Below are positions 45,251 through 52,414 of a DNA stretch of 63,038 bases, in pieces. The notes beneath the pieces are model-generated. The model made no database searches. It was not told the origin of the DNA and saw only the letters and a list, made by a program, of their open reading frames with translations. The stretch is from Bacteroidales bacterium (GTDB lineage: Bacteria > Bacteroidota > Bacteroidia > Bacteroidales > WCHB1-69): positions 1 to 63,038 of the forward strand of contig JAKSMC010000018.1 of the NCBI GenBank assembly GCA_024400835.1, written 5' to 3'. A program made the position numbers and the translations under genes. Each line of letters begins with the position of its first letter. The stretch's first letter is position 1.

Positions 45251-45772
45251 ATGGTAAATTACAAAGAAAAACTTCATGACATCAAGGCCTTCGTTTTCGA
45301 CTTCGACGGGGTGCTTTCCGACGGAAGGATATACACCATGGCTGATGGTGAAATGGTTCGTGCCACCAATGCCAAGGACGGCTATGCCTTGCAATATGCC
45401 TTGAAAAAAGGATACAAGGTGGCCATCATCTCCGGCGGCTTCGGCGAGAACATGCGCCAAAGATACAGAAACTTCACTGGCATGGACATTTTCCTGCACG
45501 TCAGCAACAAGATAGAGCTGTTCAACCAATACCTCAAAGACAACGGCCTTAGGCAGGAGAACGTCCTCGTCATGGGCGATGACATTCCGGACTACCAGAT
45601 GATGATGCTGGCAGGCGTCAAGTGCTGCCCAGCCGATGCCGCAGAAGAGATCAAAGGCATCGCCGACTACATCTCCTTCCAACCAGGAGGCTGTGGCTGC
45701 GTCCGCGACGTCATCGAGCAGACATTGAAACTACAGGGAAGATGGTTCGAGGCTGACGCATGCATTTGGTAG
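45251..45772 (+). CDS. KdsC-like HAD phosphatase
   Basis: C0-type HAD phosphatase resembling 3-deoxy-D-manno-octulosonate 8-phosphatase, which makes free Kdo for lipopolysaccharide. Motif I is FDFDGVLSDG, motif II IISGGFGE, and motif IV MGDDIPDYQMM. The 173 aa from the ATG before VNYKEKLHDI fit the family. The longer in-frame ATG at 45203 lies in spacer-type repeat sequence and would add 16 unrelated residues. Kdo or sialic-type phosphatase cannot be told apart without neighbours of the pathway. Confidence 0.85.
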   Translation: MVNYKEKLHDIKAFVFDFDGVLSDGRIYTMADGEMVRATNAKDGYALQYALKKGYKVAIISGGFGENMRQRYRNFTGMDIFLHVSNKIELFNQYLKDNGLRQENVLVMGDDIPDYQMMMLAGVKCCPADAAEEIKGIADYISFQPGGCGCVRDVIEQTLKLQGRWFEADACIW

Positions 45773-45840
45773 TTACAAGGTCAAAGTTCCAAGCAGAGTC
45801 ACACGGCAAATATTGCCCCACCCTTGTTGGCTATATCTTA

Positions 45841-45867
45841 AATTCTCAATTATCAATTCTCAATTAT
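45841..45867. repeat. Tandem AATTCTCAATTATC spacer repeat
   Basis: Two copies of a ~14-bp AATTCTCAATTATC unit lie just before the DnaJ-like gene; a related phrase is at 1545-1556. Confidence 0.7.
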
Positions 45868-45877
45868 CATATTGTAA

Positions 45878-46741
45878 ATGGGTTGTTTGTTTTCAGGTGT
45901 GTTTAGTATATTAGGGTTCATTTTCGGATTCTTTTTCTTAGGTGGCTTAGGCGGGGCCATACTGGGAGCCCTTTTTGGCGGCATCATAGATTCCATCATC
46001 GCCAAAAGCCGTATCAACAAAACGACGCATTACTATCAAAATCACGAGTACGACTTCACGGAACACGAGTTGCACTTAGCCGCATACGTTGCCAAGGCCG
46101 ACCAGAACCGGCTGCTCCGTTCCGAGATGACCTACGTACAGGAATACTTGCGCAAGCAGGTGGGCTCCGCCCGGCTGAACACCGTAATGCTCCGTTTCCG
46201 TGACATTCTCAATTCCGAGATAGACATCAAAACCGTGTGTGCGGACATCAACCGACACGCCAGCATCAACGAAAAGTTAGTCATTCTGCATTTCCTGTTC
46301 GGCTTCTCCAACGCTGACGGAGAAATGCGTACCGAAGAGGTGAACGCCATTTGGGAAATCGCTCAGCTCCTCGGCGTGTCACGCACCACTTTCGAAGCCG
46401 TGAAGTCAATGTTCACCGCAAGCAGTTATGGCTACGGTGGATACAACTATGGCGGGTACGGGTACGGACAGGGCGGATATAGCCAAGGCGGCTATACCGG
46501 AGGCTCCTCGTCCGGTTCCTACACTTCAAAAGCAACCTTGGAGAACGACTACAAGATTTTGGAAGTTTCCCCCGATGCCACAGACGACGAGGTCAAGAAG
46601 GCGTATCGCGCCGCTGCCAAGAAGCACCATCCGGACAAAGTCAGCCACTTGGGCGAAGATGTCCGCAAAGCTGCGGAAGAGAAGTTCGCCAAGGTCAACG
46701 AAGCCTACGAGAGAATCAAGAAATCTCGCGGGATGAACTGA
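45878..46741 (+). CDS. DnaJ-domain co-chaperone with TerB-like domain (DjlA-like)
   Basis: The 287 aa protein has an N-terminal glycine-rich membrane segment (about 2-45). A TerB-like helical domain with FLFGFSNADGEMRTEEVNAI follows, then a Gly-Tyr-rich linker of repeated GGY units (about 187-220). A C-terminal J domain completes it (YKILEVSPDATDDEVKKAYR, HPD in KKHHPDKV). This layout matches DjlA, a membrane co-chaperone of DnaK, although order and linker vary. It stands alone and ends at a terminator shared with the next, convergent gene. Confidence 0.87.
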   Translation: MGCLFSGVFSILGFIFGFFFLGGLGGAILGALFGGIIDSIIAKSRINKTTHYYQNHEYDFTEHELHLAAYVAKADQNRLLRSEMTYVQEYLRKQVGSARLNTVMLRFRDILNSEIDIKTVCADINRHASINEKLVILHFLFGFSNADGEMRTEEVNAIWEIAQLLGVSRTTFEAVKSMFTASSYGYGGYNYGGYGYGQGGYSQGGYTGGSSSGSYTSKATLENDYKILEVSPDATDDEVKKAYRAAAKKHHPDKVSHLGEDVRKAAEEKFAKVNEAYERIKKSRGMN

Positions 46742-46748
46742 GAGGTGA

Positions 46749-46797
46749 GAGTTAAGAGTTAAGAACTAAGAACTAAGAACTAAGAGTTAAGAGTTAA
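46749..46797. repeat. Heptamer tandem repeat (GAGTTAA/GAACTAA)
   Basis: Seven tandem 7-bp units alternate GAGTTAA and GAACTAA just after the DnaJ-like gene. The same family fills 58691-58788. Confidence 0.8.
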
Positions 46798-46798
46798 A

Positions 46799-46830
46799 AA
46801 CGGCGGTCCTGGTGTTCCAGAGCCGCCGTT
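46799..46830. terminator. Terminator between the DnaJ-like and lipoprotein genes
   Basis: Stem AACGGCGG with GCCGCCGTT plus an inner CTGG/CCAG stem and a 4-nt loop. On the minus strand the hairpin is followed by a T-run, so it best serves the lipoprotein gene. Confidence 0.75.
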
Positions 46831-46850
46831 AGTTTATTATAGAATCGTCT

Positions 46851-47732
46851 TTAGTATCTGTATGATGCAGCGCCATTGGCAGGGTCGTCGTTTTCATAAA
46901 ACGTCACCCAGTAATTGCCACCATTCTTTTTAAGATACGCCGTACGGTTATTGGTAATTTCGTTGTCACCGCTGGCCACCATATTCAGCACGCCACTTAT
47001 CCAATGGCCCTTGCGTTCGACTGCAGAGACAAGCGGCTCGCGAATCTGGAACGTGATGTAGCGATATGTATAGCTATTTTCACCATTGGCACCGAACCAA
47101 GTATCTTCAACAAAGGCAAAGCGGCCAGAGCCTTCTAACTGATATTCCGCATATTGGAGCAGGGCAGGCATCTCCGGAGAAGCCAAACTCAACTTCAAAT
47201 TAGCATAAACCTGCTCGCGGCCGTCCCATTCTCCCGGTGTGATTTGGATATCCCATTGGTAGGGCTGTTCTCCTCGGATTTCCATTCGAGTGTTGGGACT
47301 GTAAAAAGAGGCATGTTCGTACCTCAAAGTAGATTCTGGAGACAACATATAATCATAATCCAGAAATCTAATTTTCTTGTTTTTAGTAACAACCCACGTA
47401 GCCATAGAATCCAAAGTCCGTCCATCGGTTTCAATAACATATTCGGATACGCCGTTAAAGGTCAAAGTCCAAACATTATCGGAAGATTGGTTTACGTCGT
47501 AGGTAAGCCCGTTCAAATAGAGCACAGGCAGGGTGTCGTTTTGGAGCCAATAGTTGAAACGGAAAGCCATTTCCATCATATTCTCCGTGGTTTCATACAT
47601 CGCCTGGTTCCAAGCAGAAAACATATTGTGTCCCGTGGTGTCCGGCGTGTAGTTGCTTTCTTCAACTTTGCAACTTCCGAGAGAAAACGCCAACGCACCA
47701 ATTACAAATGATATCAACAGGTATTTTTTCAT
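46851..47732 (-). CDS. Hypothetical lipoprotein, 293 aa
   Basis: The signal peptide ends in a lipobox (AFSLGSC, Cys about 20), so the protein is probably lipid-anchored. The mature part is beta-rich (TLTFNGVSEYVIETDGRTLD, YTYRYITFQIREP), with many Trp and Tyr, and looks like a Bacteroidota surface lipoprotein of unknown function. The next genes on the strand are an outer membrane protein and a DUF2007-type protein. No family is recognised. Confidence 0.7.
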   Translation of the reverse strand: MKKYLLISFVIGALAFSLGSCKVEESNYTPDTTGHNMFSAWNQAMYETTENMMEMAFRFNYWLQNDTLPVLYLNGLTYDVNQSSDNVWTLTFNGVSEYVIETDGRTLDSMATWVVTKNKKIRFLDYDYMLSPESTLRYEHASFYSPNTRMEIRGEQPYQWDIQITPGEWDGREQVYANLKLSLASPEMPALLQYAEYQLEGSGRFAFVEDTWFGANGENSYTYRYITFQIREPLVSAVERKGHWISGVLNMVASGDNEITNNRTAYLKKNGGNYWVTFYENDDPANGAASYRY

Positions 47733-47819
47733 ATTAAATCGGTTTATTTTTTTTATTTAGATGTGAAGATGAAGGGATGAAGAGGGCATTCCCTCATTTC
47801 ATATCTCTTCGTTCGCCAA

Positions 47820-48470
47820 TTACTTCTTTTCTCTATTGAATCTGTAGCCGAAGCCTGCGCGGATGAATCCGTTATAGCCGGCACCTACTTCGGTATATCC
47901 GTACCAGTTGTCACCGGCGGAAACGCCGAATGCGGTGACTTGGATTGCAGGATAACAATTGACACTATATAAATGGAACGGACCATCGGTTTCAGGGACG
48001 ACACCCAACGTAAAGCCAGTGCCAAGACCGGAATAGAGGGTCACATATTTCTTGTTGAGATAGGAGAATCGGATTGTCTGCAGGACGGTGACATAGTGTT
48101 CGTTCATATAGCCGATCTGATATCGGTCATCCATCCCATAACGTTTGGCATAAACGCCGCAGTACGAGAAGTTGCCTCCGAGCCATAAGAACTTTGTCAC
48201 GCGGAACAGGTAGTGGAATGTCAGCGGGCAAGTGGTGTAGTAAGGTCCGTGATAATAGCGGTTAGTCGTAAACCAAGTATTGTCAGGAGAGGCGACATTG
48301 ATATATGGGCTGTTATACGGACGATACAGCATTGCAAGGCAGGGGTCGCCGATGCCGATGCCGACTTCGTGGCGGCGGAGTTCCTGACGCCAGTCTTGTT
48401 CCTCTTCTTCCTGTGCGAAGGCAGCCGTCACTGCCAAGGCAAGCATTAAAATTAAAAATGTCTTTTTCAT
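47820..48470 (-). CDS. Outer membrane beta-barrel-like protein, 216 aa
   Basis: A signal peptide (MKKTFLILMLALAVTAAFAQ) precedes an acidic EEEEQDW segment and alternating aromatic strands ending in GAGYNGFIRAGFGYRFNR, a typical outer membrane strand signature. It is probably a small barrel. It starts 7 nt after the stop of the DUF2007-type gene, suggesting one transcript. Function unknown. Confidence 0.72.
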   Translation of the reverse strand: MKKTFLILMLALAVTAAFAQEEEEQDWRQELRRHEVGIGIGDPCLAMLYRPYNSPYINVASPDNTWFTTNRYYHGPYYTTCPLTFHYLFRVTKFLWLGGNFSYCGVYAKRYGMDDRYQIGYMNEHYVTVLQTIRFSYLNKKYVTLYSGLGTGFTLGVVPETDGPFHLYSVNCYPAIQVTAFGVSAGDNWYGYTEVGAGYNGFIRAGFGYRFNREKK

Positions 48471-48477
48471 ATGTACA

Positions 48478-48738
48478 TCAATTTAAATTAAGACAGTCAG
48501 TTGCATTATCATCAACAGGTTCTGCAGACAAATTCTCCTCCAGAAACTTCTTGGCCGCCTCGGCCTGCGAGGATTCCACCTGCACCAATACGCTCTGCAC
48601 CAACGGCACATATACCGGGGCGTTTTCGTTAATGACGTAGGCCTCAAAACCGCCGGACTCCAGCACGGAGCGTATCAGTTCGCCCTCGTGCGCGAAATTG
48701 GCCACGGCCACAGTTTCCAATTTCAAGTTGTCTTTCAT
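48478..48738 (-). CDS. DUF2007-type putative signal transducing protein
   Basis: The 86 aa protein has the DUF2007 pattern: a first beta strand (ETVAVANFAHEGELIRSVLE), the AYVINENAPVYVP segment and a C-terminal helix. Small relatives occur widely in Bacteroidota with no assigned function. It precedes the outer membrane gene by 7 nt. Confidence 0.72.
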   Translation of the reverse strand: MKDNLKLETVAVANFAHEGELIRSVLESGGFEAYVINENAPVYVPLVQSVLVQVESSQAEAAKKFLEENLSAEPVDDNATDCLNLN

Positions 48739-48794
48739 AATGTAGGAATTATAAAGTTTGAATATTCTATGTTATTCCGGATTGCACCCGAGCG

Positions 48795-49352
48795 TTATTG
48801 CCGTTTGTTGCGGCTATCTCGTGCCAGTTCTGTTTTCCATTCGTGCTGTCCCTCCACCGACACCACCTTCAAGTCTTCCAACAATACAATGATGTTTTCC
48901 GTCGAGGTGCCGTCAATGAAATAGCGTTGTAAATCCAACGTCGTTTCGTCATAGTCCACTATCACACCCATCGCATCCAAATCATAGTACTTGGCCATGA
49001 TGCGAACCATCCTATTGTTTTCCATCGCATAATCCAGCAATTTACGCATCAGGGACATATCCTGCTGACAACCTTTCGGAAAGGGCGACGTGCTCAAAGC
49101 CGTCTTCTTCTGTTCCATCACCATCTTCAGATTTTTCAAATAGTCAGTGTCATAACGAAGACTGAAAATATCGTCCGCACTCTCCCAATAAAAGCCATCG
49201 TCGGCCCCATACGGCGAAATCGAATGTACCAGCACCTCGTCATCGTTGCAGGCCTCAATATAGCCCACCTCGAATTGTTCCATATTTGCCTTATCGGTAT
49301 AAATTTCGACCAGGTCACGAGCTTCGCATATTTTTTTGATTCTATTAATCAT
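48795..49352 (-). CDS. Hypothetical 185 aa protein with two similar small beta domains
   Basis: Not recognised. Residues about 14-75 (VEIYTDKANMEQFEVGYIEA) and about 112-170 (VRIMAKYYDLDAMGVIVDYD) follow a similar strand pattern ending in a DDI/EDL turn, which suggests an internal duplication of a small barrel. A basic C-terminal tail (RDSRNKRQ) is present. No signal peptide; cytoplasmic. Confidence 0.6.
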   Translation of the reverse strand: MINRIKKICEARDLVEIYTDKANMEQFEVGYIEACNDDEVLVHSISPYGADDGFYWESADDIFSLRYDTDYLKNLKMVMEQKKTALSTSPFPKGCQQDMSLMRKLLDYAMENNRMVRIMAKYYDLDAMGVIVDYDETTLDLQRYFIDGTSTENIIVLLEDLKVVSVEGQHEWKTELARDSRNKRQ

Positions 49353-49396
49353 AGCACTATAATAAACTCCTTTTCAAAAAATGCAATTTCCAGATT

Positions 49397-50161
49397 CTAC
49401 CGTTCGTCCAAAACCAGACGGAATCCCAAATAGTCAACTCTGAGGTTTTCATCACATTTATCTCGAGCAGAGACTCTGCATTTATTTTCATAGCTGGTCA
49501 CAGATCCCCCACGTACAATTCTAGAAGTAGATCCATAGGCGCCCAGGCCCTTGGGATTGCTGATTTTGCCACTCTCACTCAATTCGTAAGATTCCGGCAC
49601 GTCGGCGCACCATTCGCGGACGTTGCCCGACATGTCGTAGATGCCCAATTCGTTCGGTTTCTTACTGCCCACAGGTTTGAGATTACGATTGCTGTTGCGG
49701 TGATAATTGGCCACGGAATCAAGATTATTGCTGCCACTGTAAAGTGTCCGCTGGGTAATCATTCCGCCTCGAGCGGCGAATTCCCATTCGGCCTCAGTCG
49801 GCAAACGGTAGTTCTTGCCCGTAAGTGCGTTCAACTTTCCGATGAAAGTCAGCACATCATAATAATTGACATACTCCACAGGCTTGTTGTCGCCTTTGTC
49901 GGCAGACGGGTTACTACCCATCACGGCTTTCCAAAGAGCCTGCGTCACTTCATATTTTCCGATATAGAAATCTGAGACATTAACCACGTGAGCTGGGATT
50001 TCATTGTCCTCGCACAGTGAGGCTTGTTCGAATGAACAGCCCATCGTGTAAGGCCCACCAGACACGAATACCATCTCTATTTCAGGGAGTTGCTGCGCCT
50101 CCACAGCCATAGATCCTAAGAGAAGAATAATAAGGATACTGACAAAATAATAGTTTTTCAT
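49397..50161 (-). CDS. Secreted SUMF1/formylglycine-generating-enzyme-like protein
   Basis: The 254 aa protein has a signal peptide ending near VEAQ and the SUMF1 fold markers MVFVSGGPYTMG, DFYIGKYEVTQALWKAVMG and YRLPTEAEWEFAARGG. IYDMSGNVREWCAD, RIVRGGS and YLGFRLV follow. These domains occur both in sulfatase-maturing enzymes and in non-catalytic gliding/T9SS proteins. The two cysteines of the classic active site are not evident, so a structural role is likely. It has its own promoter. Confidence 0.85.
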   Translation of the reverse strand: MKNYYFVSILIILLLGSMAVEAQQLPEIEMVFVSGGPYTMGCSFEQASLCEDNEIPAHVVNVSDFYIGKYEVTQALWKAVMGSNPSADKGDNKPVEYVNYYDVLTFIGKLNALTGKNYRLPTEAEWEFAARGGMITQRTLYSGSNNLDSVANYHRNSNRNLKPVGSKKPNELGIYDMSGNVREWCADVPESYELSESGKISNPKGLGAYGSTSRIVRGGSVTSYENKCRVSARDKCDENLRVDYLGFRLVLDER

Positions 50162-50254
50162 AAGAGTAAGTATTTAGTAGTTAATAAATGATACTCATTC
50201 TCAAACATTCCCCTCAATTCAACAATCAGTCTCCCGCCATTGCTTTTTCACGCG

Positions 50255-50263
50255 GCAAATATA
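50255..50263 (-). promoter_or_regulatory. -7 promoter box for the SUMF1-like gene
   Basis: TATATTTGC on the minus strand, about 94 nt before its ATG. Confidence 0.62.
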
Positions 50264-50377
50264 CAATTTTTCATAGACGCAAGGTTGCTTGACTCTAAAT
50301 TTTGTTGCTGACATCTTACAAAAAAGGCTACACATTTGTTCAACAAAGAAATAAGATTATATATTGTGTAAAAAAGC

Positions 50378-50386
50378 TATTTTTGC
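50378..50386 (+). promoter_or_regulatory. -7 promoter box for the pseudouridine synthase
   Basis: TATTTTTGC lies 19 nt before the ATG at 50406 and rules out the longer in-frame start at 50364, which would be upstream of the promoter. Confidence 0.7.
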
Positions 50387-50405
50387 AGCCCTTATTAAAT
50401 ATAGT

Positions 50406-50951
50406 ATGGTCATACTTTTCAACAAACCATTTGGCGTGCTGAGCCAGTTCACTCCCGAGGGCGGGCATCCGGCCTTGGACACTTTCGGCTTTCCACCCGA
50501 TGTATATGCCGCCGGCCGCTTGGACCACGACAGCGAAGGTGCCTTGCTCCTGACCGACAACGGCAAGTTAGTCAAAAAGCTGTTAGACCCGAAGTTCGAG
50601 CATCCGCGCACCTACCTTGCCCAAGTGGAAGGCGAAATCACGCAAGAGGCATTGAGACAGCTGTCCAAGGGCGTGGTCATCAAGGGGTATCACACCAAGC
50701 CCTGCAAAGCCGAGCGCGTAGAGCAGCCTGAGAACTTGTGGGACAGAGTGCCGCCCATCCGCTATCGGGCCAACATTCCCACCTCCTGGGTGCGACTGAC
50801 GCTCATCGAAGGGAAGAACCGACAGGTACGGCACATGACCGCCGCCGTCGGGTTCCCCACCCTGCGTCTGATACGCGTCCAAATCGGCAACATCGCCCTG
50901 GCGGGCCTACAACCCGGCGAATGGCGCATGGTGACGGAGCGCGTGCTGTAA
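50406..50951 (+). CDS. RluE/RsuA-family 23S rRNA pseudouridine synthase
   Basis: The 181 aa protein lacks an S4 domain and begins at once with the catalytic fold (ILFNKPFGVLSQFTP). The catalytic aspartate is D40 in AGRLDHDSEGALLLTD. LTLIEGKNRQVRHMTAAVGFPTLRLIR is the family motif III. It matches the small RluE type (pseudouridine in 23S rRNA) rather than S4-bearing RsuA/RluB. It stands alone ahead of the MFS transporter. Confidence 0.88.
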   Translation: MVILFNKPFGVLSQFTPEGGHPALDTFGFPPDVYAAGRLDHDSEGALLLTDNGKLVKKLLDPKFEHPRTYLAQVEGEITQEALRQLSKGVVIKGYHTKPCKAERVEQPENLWDRVPPIRYRANIPTSWVRLTLIEGKNRQVRHMTAAVGFPTLRLIRVQIGNIALAGLQPGEWRMVTERVL

Positions 50952-51048
50952 ACAAGGCCCGAAGCAGCGCCTACGGCTGACCGGACCTCTCTTTCAGGCA
51001 AATTTTTCTACTATTGTTTTTATCCGTTCACCGATACCTTTTTTTATA

Positions 51049-51057
51049 TAAATTTGC
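51049..51057 (+). promoter_or_regulatory. -7 promoter box for the MFS transporter
   Basis: TAAATTTGC, 25 nt before the ATG. It may also drive the GH92 gene 133 nt downstream, where no separate box was seen. Confidence 0.62.
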
Positions 51058-51082
51058 GACCTCATTTTAAAACGTATTTTAT

Positions 51083-52282
51083 ATGAAAAAATCATTATCT
51101 CTACTCTCTGTATTTTTCGTGTTTTTGGCCATGGGATTCGGCGATGCCGCCGGCCAATTGGTCTCTGTTGTTGAAAAAGCATTCAGCATATCGCCCTTCA
51201 TGGCATCGTTCGTATCCTTTGCCGGCATGATTATGTTCGGCGTGCTTTCCGTCCCCACGGGCGTATGGCAATCCAAGATCGGCAAGAAGAAGATGCTGAC
51301 CATCGGTTTGATTTTGTTCCTCATCGGCGCCGTCCTGCCGATCATGGCCTTCAACTTCCCCATCATCCTGTTGGCCGTCCTGCTGATGGGCGCCGGCGCG
51401 ACCATCCTGCAAGTTTCCGGCAACCCGATGATGCGCGACGTCTCTCCCGAAGGCCAATACTCCAGCATGCTCTCCTTCGCCCAGTCCGTGAAGGCTATCG
51501 GCACCCTGTCCACCTCCCTGATCATCGTGCTCATCGGCACCGCCCTGATGAAATACGGATGGTTCTCCTTCACACCCGAAGGCGCTGCAGAGCCTGTGAA
51601 TATGGGTTTCCGCATCCTCTTCCCGATTTTCGCCGGCGTGCTCCTGCTCACTCTGATTATGGTTTTAGCATTTGTCCCCAACAAGAACGAAGGTAGTGAC
51701 GAGAAGCCGACCACCCTCGGCAACTGTCTGAAAGCCCTCGGCAACCCATACATCCTGATGATGTTCTTCGGCATCTTCTTCTACTGCGGTGCCGAAGCCT
51801 CTATGTTCAACCGTATTCCTTCTGTTCTGATGGAAGGCAATCCTACAGTCACCGCAGCTTGGGGTAACATCGTGCTCATCATCGCCCTCTTCGTGGGCCG
51901 TTTCCTCGGCGGCGTTTGCCTGCGCTACATCAAGCCCAACACCTTCCTGTTGATCACCATCTTGGTATCCCTGCTTGGAAACATCCTGCTGTTCATGCCG
52001 TACAACGCTTGCACCACCTGGCTGAGCTTCATCCTCATCGGCATCGGTTTCGCCAACATATTCCCGCTCATCTTCTCTATCTGCGTAGATAAGATGCCCG
52101 AAAAGACCAACGAAATCTCCGGCCTGATGACCACCGCCATCGTGGGCGCCGCTTTCGTGCCCGTCATCACAGGCGCAGCCGCCAACGCAAACCCCAAATA
52201 CGCCTTCATCGTAACCATCGTCTGCCTCCTCTACGTGGCATTCGTATGGTTCAAAAACAATACTGCCAAGGCCAACGACTAA
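51083..52282 (+). CDS. MFS sugar transporter (FucP/GluP-like)
   Basis: The 399 aa protein has twelve predicted membrane helices. Blocks such as VPTGVWQSKIGKKKMLTIGL (between helices 2 and 3), GAGATILQVSGNPMM and GFANIFPLIFSICVDKMP fit the fucose/glucose-proton symporter group. The last is the typical GIFNSIFPTIF-like motif. Substrate is not certain. The GH92 mannosidase downstream suggests it imports a released hexose such as mannose. Confidence 0.85.
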   Translation: MKKSLSLLSVFFVFLAMGFGDAAGQLVSVVEKAFSISPFMASFVSFAGMIMFGVLSVPTGVWQSKIGKKKMLTIGLILFLIGAVLPIMAFNFPIILLAVLLMGAGATILQVSGNPMMRDVSPEGQYSSMLSFAQSVKAIGTLSTSLIIVLIGTALMKYGWFSFTPEGAAEPVNMGFRILFPIFAGVLLLTLIMVLAFVPNKNEGSDEKPTTLGNCLKALGNPYILMMFFGIFFYCGAEASMFNRIPSVLMEGNPTVTAAWGNIVLIIALFVGRFLGGVCLRYIKPNTFLLITILVSLLGNILLFMPYNACTTWLSFILIGIGFANIFPLIFSICVDKMPEKTNEISGLMTTAIVGAAFVPVITGAAANANPKYAFIVTIVCLLYVAFVWFKNNTAKAND

Positions 52283-52373
52283 CCCCATTGGCAATTTTCG
52301 CAGGCGCGCCGACGCCGCTCCTCAACTCCTCAAAAACAAGTTCCTCTTGGCTCTGGCGCGCCTCTACAGAAAA

Positions 52374-52413
52374 CCCATCATCTTTTCATCATTTCATCTT
52401 TTCATCTCTTCAT
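52374..52413. repeat. Short TTCATC spacer repeat before the GH92 gene
   Basis: Six near-tandem TCATC/TTCATC units run straight into the start codon of the GH92 gene. A reverse-complement-like run (GAAGATGAAGGGATGAAG) occurs at 47764-47781. Confidence 0.65.
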
Positions 52414-52414
52414 C

